In this document: positions 32,127 to 43,037 of the stretch, one piece after another | Position numbering within the stretch: position 1 is the first letter of the stretch | Layout of the letters: the number at the start of each line of letters is the position of its first letter | Source of the DNA: Pigmentiphaga aceris | GTDB taxonomy: Bacteria; Pseudomonadota; Gammaproteobacteria; Burkholderiales; Burkholderiaceae_B | Assembly (NCBI RefSeq): GCF_008119665.1 | Contig: NZ_CP043046.1 | Location: 2,294,001 to 2,358,000, forward strand | Direction of reading: 5' to 3' | Length of the DNA: 64,000 nucleotides | Notes under the pieces: model-generated | What the model saw: the letters and a program-made list of their open reading frames with translations, nothing else | Told to the model about the DNA's origin: nothing | The model's database searches: none | Made by a program: the position numbers and the translations under genes

Positions 32127-34100
32127 ATGTTGTTGCCTTCTGGCGATCCGGGCGAGATGTCTGGTGCTGCTTCCGTGAAGACCCGTTTGTTGATGGTCGA
32201 AGACGATGCGCGTGACGCCGAACTGGCGTTGTTCAAGCTTGAGCGCGCTGGTCTGGATATTGATGCAACCACGGTAGACAACGAAGCAGCCTTCCGTGCT
32301 GCCTTGTCGAACGACCGGTACGACATCATCGTGTCGGACTTCCATCTGCCTTCCTTTACCGGCGCAGCTGCGCTGCATATTGCCCAGACCCTGGCACCAC
32401 AAACCCCGTTCATCGTGGTTTCTGGCATGTTGGGCGAAGAGCGTGCCGTGGACATGGTGCGCAGTGGGGCGACCGATTACGTGCTGAAGCAGCGCCTGGA
32501 GCGCTTGCCGATGGTGGTCACCCGGGCGCTGGCCGAGGCGCAGGAGCGCAGTCGCCGTGCGCTGGCTGAAGCTCGCCTGTCCGACCGGGAAAGCTACTTT
32601 TCCCAGCTGGTTGAAACCCTGCGCGACTTCTCGGTGTCATCGCTGAATGAAGTTGGCGTCATCACCAGCTGGAACGCCGCTTCGGAACGGATCTTTGGTT
32701 ATTCGGCAGTCGAGGTGGCAGGCCAGACCTGTGACCTGTTCGAAGTGCCTGACAGTACCGACATCAGCCCGCGCGACGAAATGCAGGCGGCGACCGACGC
32801 CGGCAGTATCTCCAGCGACCGCTGGTTGCGTCGCCAGGATGGCACCCTTTTTCACGCAGCGATTGTCACGACTGCCATCGTGGTCGACGGCAAGCCCCGG
32901 GGATACTCGCGCATTGTTCGTGACACCACGGATGCGCGGCTTGCCGCGGATTTGCTGGTGGCCGCCAAAGAGCAGGCCGAGATCGCCAATCGTGCCAAGG
33001 ACCGCTTCCTGGCCGTGTTGTCGCACGAGTTGCGCAGCCCCTTGAATGCGATCTCTGCGGCGGTCGGCATTCTGGCTTTCGACGGTAGTCTGTCGGAGAT
33101 CAACCGACGCTCGGTAGAGCTGATTCAGCGCAATGTGCGGGCCGAGGCCCGTCTGTTCGATGACCTGCTGGACATTTCGCGCATCGTCAACGACAAGCTG
33201 CCGATTACGCTCGATGTGGTTGATCTCTCGACCCTGTTGCGCAATACCGCCGACAGCTTCCGGCCGGAAGCGCTGGCAGCGGGCATCACCATGCGCGTGG
33301 CGGCCGATACGGGGGTGATCAATGTGTGGGCCGACGCGCTGCGCCTGCAGCAAATCCTGTCCAATCTGCTGAAGAACGCGATCAAGTTTTCGTCACGTGG
33401 TGACCGTGTTGACGCCAGCCTGACAGTTCAGGGCGACGAAGTGCAGGTGCGCATTACCGACACCGGCATTGGTATTTCCGAGTCGGATTTCTCGCGCATT
33501 TTTGTGGCGTTCGAACAAGGCGAAGAAGACCCCCAGCGCCAGCGGGGCGGTCTTGGGCTGGGCCTGGCCATTGCCGATTCCCTGGCACGCCAACACCGGG
33601 GTCGCCTGAGTGTCAGCAGCCCGGGCATTGGCCGTGGGTCCAGCTTCACGCTGGTGCTGCCGGTCTACGACAAGCAGATTTCTGAATTGCAAGACGAGGC
33701 CTCAAACGTGCAACAGTCCCAGGGCAACCTACGCATTCTGCTGGTGGAAGACAGCGAAGATGCGGCCGAAATGATGAACGAGTTGCTGTCGTTGATGGGC
33801 TATGAATGCACCGTTGCCAGCCGCGTGAGCATTGCGAAGCGCGTGCTGTCGCAACAGGATTTCGACGTCTTGCTGTGCGACATGGGCTTGCCCGATGGCG
33901 ACGGCATCGACGTGTTGAAAGACTTCGACATGACGCTGGGTCAGACGGCAATTGCCATCACCGGCTACGGCATGCAGCAGGATATTCAGCGCAGCATTGC
34001 GGCAGGTTTTTCGGAACACATGACCAAGCCGATCGACTTCGACCGGCTGGAGCGGGCATTGATGTCGGCAAAGCGCATCGAGCGCCGGAATCTGGCATGA
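32127..34100 (+). CDS. Hybrid histidine kinase: receiver-PAS-HisKA-ATPase-receiver
   Basis: A 657-residue protein without membrane segments. The order is an N-terminal receiver (about 18-135, IIVSDFHLPSFTG), PAS (about 165-275), HisKA (LSHELRSPLNAISA, about 300), ATPase (NLLKNAIKFS, GGLGLGLAIADS, to about 525) and a C-terminal receiver (about 535-650, LLCDMGLPDGDG). A strong AGGAGAAGGA precedes the ATG at 32127. The front receiver would let phosphate flow into this kinase from BphP, and the tail receiver out again. There is no DNA-binding output in the operon. Confidence 0.93.
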   Translation: MLLPSGDPGEMSGAASVKTRLLMVEDDARDAELALFKLERAGLDIDATTVDNEAAFRAALSNDRYDIIVSDFHLPSFTGAAALHIAQTLAPQTPFIVVSGMLGEERAVDMVRSGATDYVLKQRLERLPMVVTRALAEAQERSRRALAEARLSDRESYFSQLVETLRDFSVSSLNEVGVITSWNAASERIFGYSAVEVAGQTCDLFEVPDSTDISPRDEMQAATDAGSISSDRWLRRQDGTLFHAAIVTTAIVVDGKPRGYSRIVRDTTDARLAADLLVAAKEQAEIANRAKDRFLAVLSHELRSPLNAISAAVGILAFDGSLSEINRRSVELIQRNVRAEARLFDDLLDISRIVNDKLPITLDVVDLSTLLRNTADSFRPEALAAGITMRVAADTGVINVWADALRLQQILSNLLKNAIKFSSRGDRVDASLTVQGDEVQVRITDTGIGISESDFSRIFVAFEQGEEDPQRQRGGLGLGLAIADSLARQHRGRLSVSSPGIGRGSSFTLVLPVYDKQISELQDEASNVQQSQGNLRILLVEDSEDAAEMMNELLSLMGYECTVASRVSIAKRVLSQQDFDVLLCDMGLPDGDGIDVLKDFDMTLGQTAIAITGYGMQQDIQRSIAAGFSEHMTKPIDFDRLERALMSAKRIERRNLA

Positions 34101-34708
34101 GTGATGTGAAGGCAGAAGAGCAGGTTTCCGCGCTGGAAGCGCTGCGTGCAGGCACCAGCAGCAACCACGCAACGCTGGACGCGTCGCTTGATCTGATGCG
34201 TGACGATTATCGGCCCGAGGAATACCTGCGCACGCTGGCGGCCTTCTACGGCTTTGTTGCAGCCTGGGAGGCTCAGGTACTGCCGCAGGCCGTTGAAGCC
34301 GGCCTGAGCCTGCAGGCGCAGGCCGGCAAGCTGCGACAAGACCTTGAGGCCTTGGGTGTGGATGCCGATCTGCTGCCGCTTGCGAGCGGCGATGCGCTGC
34401 CCGACACGCATACCCGTGCAGGGCTCTACGGCAGCAGCTACGTGATGATTGGTTCGCGCCTGGGCGCGCGCATCATCGGCCCGCGTCTGATGAAGCATTT
34501 CAACATCGACGAGAACAGTGGCTGCGCCTACTTCGGTGGCGACATTGAAGCCACAGGCCCGGCCTGGCGACTGTTCCGTCAGCAGCTGGAAGCCGCGCTG
34601 CAACCGCATGAACATGCAGTTGCAGTAGCTGCCGCCCGTGCAACCTTTTCGCGATTCCACCAGTGGTTGGTCAGCCACGGCGCAGCGCGAGCCGCTCAGC
34701 CGGTGTGA
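34097..34708 (+). CDS. bphO: Biliverdin-producing heme oxygenase
   Basis: A 203-residue all-helical heme oxygenase. The proximal heme ligand is His in TSSNHATLDASL and the distal helix is GLYGSSYVMIGSRLGARIIG, with flexible glycines. It opens heme to biliverdin IX alpha (assumed), the chromophore of BphP. The ATG overlaps the stop of the hybrid kinase (ATGA), which fixes the start and makes it the last gene of the four-gene operon. Confidence 0.94.
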   Translation: MSDVKAEEQVSALEALRAGTSSNHATLDASLDLMRDDYRPEEYLRTLAAFYGFVAAWEAQVLPQAVEAGLSLQAQAGKLRQDLEALGVDADLLPLASGDALPDTHTRAGLYGSSYVMIGSRLGARIIGPRLMKHFNIDENSGCAYFGGDIEATGPAWRLFRQQLEAALQPHEHAVAVAAARATFSRFHQWLVSHGAARAAQPV

Positions 34709-34764
34709 ATTCTGGATTGGCGCAGGCGTTTCAAGATGTCTGCGCCGATACGGTGTGATCCTTC

Positions 34765-35508
34765 TCAGACCCCGTAGAACCATGCTGCTGCGTTGGGCAG
34801 CAGCCACGGCGTAAGCACAGCAGTCAGCACGCCGTTCAGGCCCATGCCCAGTCCGGCAAACGCTCCCATCTCTGCGTTCACCTGAAAAGCCCGTGCGGTG
34901 CCAATGCCGTGAGATGCCACGCCCAATGCAAAGCCCCGAATTTCGGGCGTGCGTACGCGCAAGGCGTTGAAAAGGAAGCGGGCCGTGATCGCACCAAAAA
35001 TGCCGGTGCTGATGACCAGCACGGCAGTCAGAGCCGGCAGACCGTCAAATTGTTCCGCAACAGCCATCGCAATCGGCGTGGTGGCGGATTTCGGTGCGGC
35101 CGACACCGCCAACTGCCGCCCACCACCTAGAAACGCCACGATGCTGACCGACGACAGGATGGCAGTCGCCGAGCCCGCCAGCAGGCCTGCCATCAGCGCA
35201 ATGAAATTGCGGCGTAGACGTTTGATCTGGCGTGCCAGCGGAATCGCCAGGGCCACCGTGGCCGGCCCGAGCAGGAAGTGGACAAACTGAGCACCGGAAA
35301 AGTAAGACTGATAGGACGTGCCAGTCAGGCTCAGGATGGCCACGATGATGGCGATTGCAATCGCCACGGGATTGGCCAGCGGAGAAAAGCGCAGGCGTCG
35401 ATAAATCGAAAAAGCGATGACGTAGGCGCACAAGGTCAGCGTCAAGCCCATCAGGGGCGATGCCGACAGGTAGACCCAGATCGAGGAAAGTTCGTAGAAG
35501 TGCGGCAT
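34765..35508 (-). CDS. lrgB: LrgB/CidB family membrane protein
   Basis: A 247-residue protein of about seven membrane segments, with LTLTLCAYVIAFSIYRR at the start and the conserved SHGIGTARAFQ near the end and SAAPKSATTPIAM in the middle. LrgAB-type pairs have been linked to murein hydrolase control and to pyruvate or other small-molecule transport. Start ATG at 35508 lies 2 nt after the lrgA stop, in one operon. Confidence 0.95.
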   Translation of the reverse strand: MPHFYELSSIWVYLSASPLMGLTLTLCAYVIAFSIYRRLRFSPLANPVAIAIAIIVAILSLTGTSYQSYFSGAQFVHFLLGPATVALAIPLARQIKRLRRNFIALMAGLLAGSATAILSSVSIVAFLGGGRQLAVSAAPKSATTPIAMAVAEQFDGLPALTAVLVISTGIFGAITARFLFNALRVRTPEIRGFALGVASHGIGTARAFQVNAEMGAFAGLGMGLNGVLTAVLTPWLLPNAAAWFYGV

Positions 35509-35510
35509 GG

Positions 35511-35990
35511 TCAGGGGGCTTGTGTGGGCGTAACCGCGTTACCGACAGCCTTGGTCACGGTCGGTCGGGCAGAGGCTGATGGTGCCTCGCCAGAGGAAGC
35601 CGTACTTGAGAATCCTGCCGATGATTGAGCATCGCCCACAGCGCCCTCAGTCGGCGTATCGCGCCACAACAGCCGCAACACCAGCGCCGTGACAGTCAGG
35701 GTCAGCGTCGTCCCCAAGATCAGCGACGCCAACACAGCCAGCCAGTGCCCCTGCACGCTGCTAGCGGCCGCCACAATGCCGACCCCTGCCGGGACAAACA
35801 GCAAGGACAAATGGCTGAGCAAGGCATTGCCCGTGGCCTCCATGCGCTCCATCAATGCGGGTGAGGCGAGCAGGGCAATGAACAGCAGCAACATCCCGAT
35901 CACAGGCCCTGGAACAGGCAGCGCAAGGGCGTGGCTGATGCCTTCGCCCAGGCACTGGAAGATCAGCAGGGTGGCAAACGCGGCGAGCAT
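35511..35990 (-). CDS. lrgA: LrgA/CidA family membrane protein
   Basis: A 159-residue holin-like partner of LrgB. Four hydrophobic segments fill residues 1-115, with the family motif LPVPGPVIGMLLLF and FVPAGVGI. The last 45 residues are a long polar, Ser/Thr/Ala-rich tail, longer than in many homologues. Start at ATG 35990. The regulator that would normally control lrgAB is not apparent; a frameshifted AraC gene is divergent 277 bases away. Confidence 0.93.
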   Translation of the reverse strand: MLAAFATLLIFQCLGEGISHALALPVPGPVIGMLLLFIALLASPALMERMEATGNALLSHLSLLFVPAGVGIVAAASSVQGHWLAVLASLILGTTLTLTVTALVLRLLWRDTPTEGAVGDAQSSAGFSSTASSGEAPSASARPTVTKAVGNAVTPTQAP

Positions 35991-36267
35991 GAAACGGGTC
36001 TCCGTGGTGGGCTAACGCAGTTCTGAGCGGATCCGTATGAGGATGTCTGTCGCTCAATAAAAAATATTCGCTGTCGAGTCTCAGGCCAAGTGTGCTCACG
36101 CACCCTTCCACGCTGCAACACCAATCCCGATACATCATGGGGCCTCATAGATTGGCACGCATTGCCATCGACGTGGCGCATTTTGCATGTTTCCAATTAT
36201 CGTGCGGCGCTAAGCTTGTCCCTTGCCAGATCCGCGTCTGGTCATCATCGTTTCCAGGGGCATTCGC

Positions 36268-37277
36268 ATGGCACGCAAGCTCACCTTTGCATTGAACATC
36301 GGCTGGCGCACGCTGCTGACAGACTTCGGCATGAAGCATGAGCATGTGCTGCGCAAGGCCGCGCTGCCCGAAGACCTGTTCTCTCACTCGGAGCGCGGTC
36401 TTGATACGGAGGAGTATTTCCGCTTCTGGCGTGCATTGGAGCAGGAAGCGGGAGATCCCATGTTTCCGCTACACCTGGTCGACAAGGTGTCGGCCGAGGT
36501 ATTCGTCCGCCCCTGTTCGCCGCCTTGTGCAGCGCCAACCTGATGCAGGCAGTGCAACGCCTTGCCAAATACAAGCAACTCGTAGCGCCCATGAGTCTGG
36601 AGGTGGACGTGAACGGGGAAGGATCACTTACCGTGTCGCCGCGCTGGCTGTCGGTGCAGACCGAGGTGCCGTACTCGCTGCAGGTGGCCGAAGTGGCGTT
36701 CTTTTTGCGCCTTGTACGGATGGCGACGCGCGAGCCGGTCGAGGCGCTGCGTGTGGAACTACCGCAACTTGCGCCCAGCTCCTGCGCACGTCGCTACGAC
36801 AGCTTTTTCGGTGTCCCCGTGCAGCGCGGAGATGTCCCCAGCATCCGCTTTGCCGCAGCGGATGCGCTTCGACCATTCCTTACCGTGAATGAGGGCATGT
36901 GGCGCGTGTTCGAACCCGACCTGCGCCGTCGGCTCAGCGAGCTGAATGCGACAGCTACCACGGGCGAGCGCGTGCGCGCAGTACTGCTGGAGCTGCTCCC
37001 TGGCAACACGGCCACCGTCGAAAAAGCCGCCGAGCGCTTGGGGATGAGTAAGCGCACCTTGCAGCGCCGCCTTGAAGACGAGGGGGAGAACTTCCGCGCC
37101 CTCGTCAACACCACACGGGAAAGTCTGGCTCGCCACTATCTCGGGAGCACCACGATGACTGGCGGTGAAATCGCTTTCCTGCTGGGCTTCGAAGATCCCA
37201 ACTCCTTCTACCGCGCTTTCCTGGAATGGACTGGTCAGACCCCAGACACCGCTCGCAGCGCCATGCGCCTGAACTGA
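36268..37277 (+). pseudogene. AraC-family regulator split by a frameshift
   Basis: Codons from ATG 36268 encode the first part of an AraC protein with an arabinose-binding-like N-terminal domain (HEHVLRKAALPEDLFSHS, GDPMFPLHLVDKVSAEVF) and then run into a stop at 36543. The continuation, PLFAALCSANLMQAVQRLAKY followed by a full C-terminal helix-turn-helix pair (LGMSKRTLQRRLEDEGENFR, IAFLLGFEDPNSFYRAFLEWTG), is in another frame from about 36508 to 37277. One base appears missing near 36500-36510. If real, the gene is inactive. A sequencing error would restore a normal 336-residue protein. Confidence 0.85.
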
Positions 37278-37552
37278 GGACTACCCAATCACACGGCAAG
37301 AGCCGCCTCGCAAAGTGCGGCTGACCAACCAGGCGGTCGGGGCCTCATCTATGGAACCCTCAAGGCCCTGCGTGGGCATCTGCAACGCGGTCACGGAGCT
37401 GGTACGGAGAGAAAGATTGGCGCAGTCTGCTGGAAGTCTGGCGCGACTTGCTGGTTTCCTGGCGTCTCTTGCGTCCTACAGTGGGAAGCACAGAAAGCGA
37501 ACCTTATCCGGGTCGCCATGCGCTTCAACCCATCGAACCAAGGATTTCCGAC

Positions 37553-38392
37553 ATGACCACCCCAGTTGCCCTCGTCACAGGCGCGTCTTCCGGCATTGGC
37601 GAAGCCACCGCGCTGAAGCTCCAATCTCTCGGCTACACGGTATATGCCGCGGCCCGTCGGGTAAGCCGCATGCAGTCCTTGGTGACGGCGGGCATCCATG
37701 TGCTGCCGATGGACGTCACGGATGACGACTCGATACAGGCCGGCATCCAGCAGATCATCGCCCGATCGGGTCGCATCGACGTGCTGGTCAACAACGCTGG
37801 CTACGGCTCCTATGGTGCCGTCGAGGATGTCTCCGTCGACGAGGCCCGTGCACAGTTTGACGTAAACGTCTTTGGTGCGGTGCGCCTCACGCAGTTGGCG
37901 CTTCCACACATGCGCAAGCAACGCTCAGGCACCATCGTCAATATCACCTCCATGGGCGGGAAGATCCATACTCCGCTGGGTGCCTGGTACCACGGAACCA
38001 AGTTCGCTCTGGAGGCAATCAGCGACTGCCTGCGACTGGAAGTAGAGCCCTTCGGCATCAATGTGGTAGTGATCGAGCCCGGTGGCATTAAGACCGAGTG
38101 GGCGGGTATCGCTGCAGACAAGTTGCGCGAGACCTCGGGCCAGGGTGCCTATGCCAGCCAAGCCAACACGATGGCTGAAGCGATGGTGGGCGAGGCTAGC
38201 CGCAAGCGCCAGTCGCCGCCTCAGTTGATCGCGGATACGATCGGCAAGGCCGTCAGTGCCCGCCGGCCCAAGACGCGCTATGCCGTCGGCTTCGGTGCCA
38301 AACCCATGATCTTCATGCGCCGCTTGCTTTCCGACCGGGCCTTCGACGGTTTCATCCGCATGGCGACAGGGATTTCTCGCAAGGCTGCTTGA
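37553..38392 (+). CDS. Short-chain dehydrogenase/reductase
   Basis: A 279-residue classical SDR: cofactor motif TGASSGIGEA near residue 12, NNAGYG, and the catalytic Ser-Tyr-Lys set with YHGTK. ATG at 37553 has AAGGA 8 nt upstream. The AARR segment after the second strand suggests NADP preference, an inference from the family. Substrate unknown. It follows the broken AraC gene by 275 bases and was probably its target. Confidence 0.92.
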   Translation: MTTPVALVTGASSGIGEATALKLQSLGYTVYAAARRVSRMQSLVTAGIHVLPMDVTDDDSIQAGIQQIIARSGRIDVLVNNAGYGSYGAVEDVSVDEARAQFDVNVFGAVRLTQLALPHMRKQRSGTIVNITSMGGKIHTPLGAWYHGTKFALEAISDCLRLEVEPFGINVVVIEPGGIKTEWAGIAADKLRETSGQGAYASQANTMAEAMVGEASRKRQSPPQLIADTIGKAVSARRPKTRYAVGFGAKPMIFMRRLLSDRAFDGFIRMATGISRKAA

Positions 38393-38511
38393 GCTGCTGC
38401 ATTGTCGAACACCGGTCGAGTTCTCTCTGCGCAGTCTCATCGCCGAGAAACGCGACGGATGTTCGGGACCCATCCGTTCCTTCATCGTCACCACGGCGCG
38501 CAGGTGAAATG

Positions 38512-38537
38512 AAAAAGGCCTTCCCGAAGGAAGGCCT
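38512..38537 (-). terminator. Rho-independent terminator of the mdh-acnA operon
   Basis: Read on the minus strand: a 9-bp stem AGGCCTTCC/GGAAGGCCT with a TTCG loop followed by TTTTT. It lies 105 bases after the acnA stop and before the SDR gene end on the other strand. Confidence 0.88.
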
Positions 38538-38641
38538 CTCAGCTTACTGCTTCATCTGGTGGTGGATCTCAACGACTGACCTGATCCACTGAGTCCACCA
38601 CCGACACCTGCGCACGGGGCGCAGGTGCCTTGGCAGCAAGC

Positions 38642-41344
38642 TTATGCAGCAGCCAGCAACTGACGCAGCACGAAGGGCAGAATGCCGCCGTGTTGGTAGT
38701 AATCGACTTCGATCGGGGTGTCGATGCGCAGCAGAACCTGGATGCGCTTCTCGGTACCGTCGTTGGCGCGAACCACCAGCGTCACGTCCTGTTGGGGCTT
38801 GATGCCGTCTTCCAGGCCGATGATGTCGTAGGTCTCTTGACCAGTGATGCCGTGGGTCTGCACGCTTTCGCCTGCCTTGAACTGCAGGGGCAGCACGCCC
38901 ATGCCGACCAGGTTGCTGCGGTGAATACGTTCGAAGCTGCGAGCGATCACAGCCTTCACGCCCAGCAGCTGGGTGCCCTTGGCAGCCCAGTCACGCGACG
39001 AGCCCGTGCCGTACTCTTCGCCGCCGAACACGACGGTAGCCGTGCCTTCTGCCACGTACTTCATGGCGGCGTCATAGATCGACATCAGTTCGCCGGTGGG
39101 CTGGAACAGGGTGTCGCCGCCTTCCACGCGCGAACCGTCGGCCTTGGCCGGGATCAGCAGGTTCTTGATACGTACGTTGGCGAAGGTGCCGCGCATCATG
39201 ATTTCGTGGTTGCCGCGACGCGAGCCGTAGCTGTTGAAGTCAGCCTTCAGCACGCCGTTGGCCGACAGCCACTTGCCTGCGGGCGACGAATCCTTGATCG
39301 AACCGGCCGGCGAGATGTGGTCGGTGGTGATCGAGTCGCCGAACAGACCCAGGGCACGTGCGTTGCGCACTTGCGGCATGGTCTTGGGTTCCATGCCGAA
39401 GTCTTCGAAGAAGGGCGGCTCGGCGATGTAGGTCGAATCGGGCCAGTTGTATACCTGACCGCTCACGCCCTTGACCTTCTCCCACAGCTTGCCCGGGTTG
39501 TCCTTGACCTGTGCGTAGTTTTCCTTGAACACCTTCGGGTCCAGGGCGAACTTCAGCAGCGCATTGACTTCTTCCGAGGTCGGCCAGATGTCGCCCAGGT
39601 ACACGTCGCCGTTCTTGCCGCGGCCGACCGGTTCGGTCATCAGGTCGCGGGTGATCGTGCCGGCGATGGCGTAAGCCACGACCAGCGGGGGCGAGGCCAG
39701 GAAGTTGGCCTTGATGTTCGGGTGAATACGGGCTTCGAAGTTGCGGTTGCCCGACAGGACGGCCGCGCAGATCAGTTCGTTCTGGCTGATTGCTTCGTTG
39801 ATTTCCGGGGTCAGGTCGCCAGCGTTACCGATGCAAGTCGTGCAGCCGTAGGCAGCCACGTCGAAACCGAGCTTTTCCAGGTAGGGCAGCAGACCGGCCT
39901 TTTGCAGGTATTCGGTCACCACGCGGGATCCAGGAGCCAGCGAGGTCTTGATGTGCTTCTTGACCGTCAGACCGGCTTCCACAGCCTTCTTGGCCACCAG
40001 ACCGGCTGCCAGCAGCACGCTGGGGTTCGAGGTGTTGGTACAAGAGGTGATGGCTGCAATCAGCACGTCGCCGTTCTGGATGTCGGCACCGGTGCTGGTC
40101 TTGAAGACCTGACCGAGTTTTTCCGGGGCTTGCGAGAAGCCGTTTTCAGCAACCGGCTTGCTGAACAGGTCAGCGAAGTTGGTCTTGACGTTGCCGATTT
40201 CGATACGGTCTTGCGGGCGCTTCGGGCCTGCCAGCGACGGGGCAACGGTGCTCAGGTCGAGCGTCACCAGCTTGGTGAAGTCGATATCTGCAGCGTTGGC
40301 CACGCCGTACATGTTCTGGGCGCGGAAGTAGGCTTCGAACGCAGCGATTTCTTCAGCGGTACGACCCGTGCCCTTGAAGTATTCGATGGTGCGGTCGTCG
40401 ACCGGGAAGAAGCCCATGGTGGCGCCGTATTCCGGTGCCATGTTGCCGATGGTTGCGCGATCGGGCAGCGACAGGGTCGCGGTGCCCTCGCCACAGAACT
40501 CGACGAACTTGCCGACAACCTTTTCCTTGCGCAGCATTTCCGTGATGGTCAGCACCAGGTCGGTAGCGGTGACGCCTTCACGCAGCTTGCCCTTCAGTTC
40601 CACGCCGACGACGTCGGGGGTCAGGAAGTACACGGGCTGGCCAAGCATGCCGGCTTCAGCTTCGATACCGCCCACGCCCCAGCCAACGACGCCAATGCCG
40701 TTGATCATGGTGGTGTGGCTATCGGTACCCACCAGCGAGTCCGGATAGTAGACGTTTTCCTTCTTGTGCACGCCGCGAGCCAGGTATTCCAGGTTCACTT
40801 GGTGGACGATGCCGAAGCCCGGGGGCACGACGCCGAAGGTATCGAAGGCTTGCATGCCCCACTTCATGAACTGATAGCGTTCCTGATTGCGCTGGAACTC
40901 GAGCTTCATGTTCAGGTCGAGGGCTTTCTGCGAACCGAAGTAGTCGATCATCACCGAGTGGTCAACCACCAGGTCCACCGGCACCAGCGGCTCGATGGTC
41001 TTGGGGTTCTTGCCCATGGCTTGTGCGACGTTGCGCATGGCGGCCAGGTCGGCCAGCAGCGGAACGCCGGTGAAGTCCTGCAGCACGACGCGAGCGACGA
41101 TGAACGGGATTTCGTTTTCACGTGCAGCGGTGGGCTTCCACGCGGCGAGTTCGCGGACGTGTTCCTCGGTGACCTTCTTGCCGTCGACGTTGCGCAGCAC
41201 TGCTTCGAGCACAATCCGGATCGACACCGGCAGGCGCTCGACCGCGACGCCAAGCGCCTTGCCCAGTTCGGGCAGCGAGTAGTACTGACCGGTTTTCTTG
41301 CCGATCTTGAATTCTTGCAATGTATTGAAGCTGTTATGCGGCAT
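38642..41344 (-). CDS. acnA: Aconitate hydratase A
   Basis: A 900-residue monomeric aconitase in the usual order, with the swivel domain last. Cluster ligands are in [10 protein letters not shown] and [32 protein letters not shown] and [14 protein letters not shown] are also family blocks. It interconverts citrate and isocitrate, and in this operon would also hydrate 2-methylaconitate made by PrpD. ATG at 41344 has GGAGG 6 nt upstream. It is the last gene of the minus-strand operon. Confidence 0.97.
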   Translation of the reverse strand: MPHNSFNTLQEFKIGKKTGQYYSLPELGKALGVAVERLPVSIRIVLEAVLRNVDGKKVTEEHVRELAAWKPTAARENEIPFIVARVVLQDFTGVPLLADLAAMRNVAQAMGKNPKTIEPLVPVDLVVDHSVMIDYFGSQKALDLNMKLEFQRNQERYQFMKWGMQAFDTFGVVPPGFGIVHQVNLEYLARGVHKKENVYYPDSLVGTDSHTTMINGIGVVGWGVGGIEAEAGMLGQPVYFLTPDVVGVELKGKLREGVTATDLVLTITEMLRKEKVVGKFVEFCGEGTATLSLPDRATIGNMAPEYGATMGFFPVDDRTIEYFKGTGRTAEEIAAFEAYFRAQNMYGVANAADIDFTKLVTLDLSTVAPSLAGPKRPQDRIEIGNVKTNFADLFSKPVAENGFSQAPEKLGQVFKTSTGADIQNGDVLIAAITSCTNTSNPSVLLAAGLVAKKAVEAGLTVKKHIKTSLAPGSRVVTEYLQKAGLLPYLEKLGFDVAAYGCTTCIGNAGDLTPEINEAISQNELICAAVLSGNRNFEARIHPNIKANFLASPPLVVAYAIAGTITRDLMTEPVGRGKNGDVYLGDIWPTSEEVNALLKFALDPKVFKENYAQVKDNPGKLWEKVKGVSGQVYNWPDSTYIAEPPFFEDFGMEPKTMPQVRNARALGLFGDSITTDHISPAGSIKDSSPAGKWLSANGVLKADFNSYGSRRGNHEIMMRGTFANVRIKNLLIPAKADGSRVEGGDTLFQPTGELMSIYDAAMKYVAEGTATVVFGGEEYGTGSSRDWAAKGTQLLGVKAVIARSFERIHRSNLVGMGVLPLQFKAGESVQTHGITGQETYDIIGLEDGIKPQQDVTLVVRANDGTEKRIQVLLRIDTPIEVDYYQHGGILPFVLRQLLAAA

Positions 41345-41449
41345 GAAAGCCTCCGTAGGAATTTCCGCTGATATTTCAAGCAACCGATTTGCGTCGGTAG
41401 CCCATAAGTCGACGTGGCCGGCGTGCGGGGCGCCGGCCACGTGGGGAAG

Positions 41450-42901
41450 TCAAATTACGTACAGGTCGACGTATTCGTGCACCGGGGTGTTCTCCAGTGC
41501 CTGTTGGTCGAGCGACACCTTCAGAATGGCGTCCTGTTGTTTGGTCGGGAAGCTGCGCGCCAGATTGGTACGGAACTTCGCTTCCAGCAACGGAATGCCA
41601 TCGTGACGACGACGTTTATGGCCGATCGGATATTCGACAACGATTTCGTCCAACTTGCTGCCGTCCTTGAATTCGACAGTCAGCGCATTGGCAATCGAGC
41701 GTTTTTCCGGGTCGTGGTAATCGGTCGTGAATGCGGGGTCTTCCACACACACGATTTTCTCACGCAAGGCGTCGATACGCGGATCAACGGCCACTGCATC
41801 TTCATAATCTGCTGCAGTCAGACGGCCAAACAACACTGGCACGGCAACCATGTACTGAATGCAGTGATCGCGGTCGGCCGGATTATCCAGCGGGCCTTGC
41901 TTGTCGATGATGCGGATGCACGCTTCGTGGGTACGAATGGTGATCTTGGCAATGTCTTGCGCCGAGCGCCCCATCGCAGCCAACTTTTCGTGGATGCTGA
42001 TCGCGGCTTCGACGGCGGTCTGCGAATGGAATTCCGCCGGGAACGAGATCTTGAACAGCACGTGTTCCATCACGTAGCTGCCGTAGGGACGCTGAAACTT
42101 GAAGGCATTGCCCTTGAACAGCACGTCGTAGAAGCCCCAGGTCTTGGCAGACAGCACAGACGGGTAGCCCATCTCGCCGGTCTTGGCGATCAATGCCAGG
42201 CGCACGGCGCGACTGGTGGCGTCGCCGGCTGCCCAGCTCTTGCGTGAACCGGTATTGGGGGCGTGACGATAAGTGCGCAGCGCCTGGCCGTCAACCCAGG
42301 CCAGCGATACCGCATTGATGGTTTCTTCGCGGGTCAGGCCCAGCAACTGGGAAACCACTGCGGTAGATGCCACCTTGACCAGCAGCACATGGTCCAGGCC
42401 CACCCGGTTGAACGAGTTTTCCAGCGCAATCACGCCCTGGATTTCATGGGCCTTGATCATGGCCGTGAGCACGTCGCGCATCAGCAGCGGCTTTTTGCCT
42501 GCTGCGACCGCGTTGCGTGACAGCCAGTCGGCGGTTGCCAGAATGCCGCCCAGATTGTCCGAAGGATGACCCCATTCGGCGGCCAGCCAGGTGTCGTTGA
42601 AGTCCAGCCAACGGATCATCGCGCCGATATTGAACGCGGCCTGGATGGGATCGAGCTGGAATTGGGTACCCGGCACCTTGGCACCATTGGGCACCACGGT
42701 GCCAGGCACAACCGGGCCAAGCAGCTTGGTGCAAGCTGGATATTCCAGCGCCTCAAGCCCGCAGCCAAGCGTGTCGATCAGGCAATTGCGCGCAGTTGCA
42801 TAGGCGAGTTCGCTCCCGATCTCGTAGTCGAGAACATAGTCGACGATGTCGACCAGCACCTGATCGGCTTCTGGGCGGATATTCGACACGGGGGCGGACA
42901 T
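41450..42901 (-). CDS. prpD: 2-methylcitrate dehydratase
   Basis: A 483-residue MmgE/PrpD-family enzyme that dehydrates 2-methylcitrate to 2-methylaconitate. Family blocks are [40 protein letters not shown] and [14 protein letters not shown]. It follows prpC by 136 nt and precedes acnA by 105 nt in one orientation. No acnD/prpF pair is present, so the PrpD plus aconitase route is expected. Confidence 0.96.
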   Translation of the reverse strand: MSAPVSNIRPEADQVLVDIVDYVLDYEIGSELAYATARNCLIDTLGCGLEALEYPACTKLLGPVVPGTVVPNGAKVPGTQFQLDPIQAAFNIGAMIRWLDFNDTWLAAEWGHPSDNLGGILATADWLSRNAVAAGKKPLLMRDVLTAMIKAHEIQGVIALENSFNRVGLDHVLLVKVASTAVVSQLLGLTREETINAVSLAWVDGQALRTYRHAPNTGSRKSWAAGDATSRAVRLALIAKTGEMGYPSVLSAKTWGFYDVLFKGNAFKFQRPYGSYVMEHVLFKISFPAEFHSQTAVEAAISIHEKLAAMGRSAQDIAKITIRTHEACIRIIDKQGPLDNPADRDHCIQYMVAVPVLFGRLTAADYEDAVAVDPRIDALREKIVCVEDPAFTTDYHDPEKRSIANALTVEFKDGSKLDEIVVEYPIGHKRRRHDGIPLLEAKFRTNLARSFPTKQQDAILKVSLDQQALENTPVHEYVDLYVI

Positions 42902-43037
42902 GCTGTGGCTCTCCTAGCGGTTGCGCGTTGATGGCCAGCGTCGTCTGGGTGGCGGGGCAGTTGATGCCCCGCCGGCTGACGCTGCCTTGGCTGTTGCCTG
43001 AGTCTTTTTGCCTGCTTGCTTGCGTTATTTCCTGTAC

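Noticed and set aside
38630..41371. Long plus-strand open frame antisense to acnA (over 900 codons)
   Set aside because: It mirrors a strongly conserved gene in GC-rich DNA, where the opposite strand often stays open. Its translation is rich in His, Val, Gln and Asp in the pattern expected from reverse-complemented codons and matches no family.
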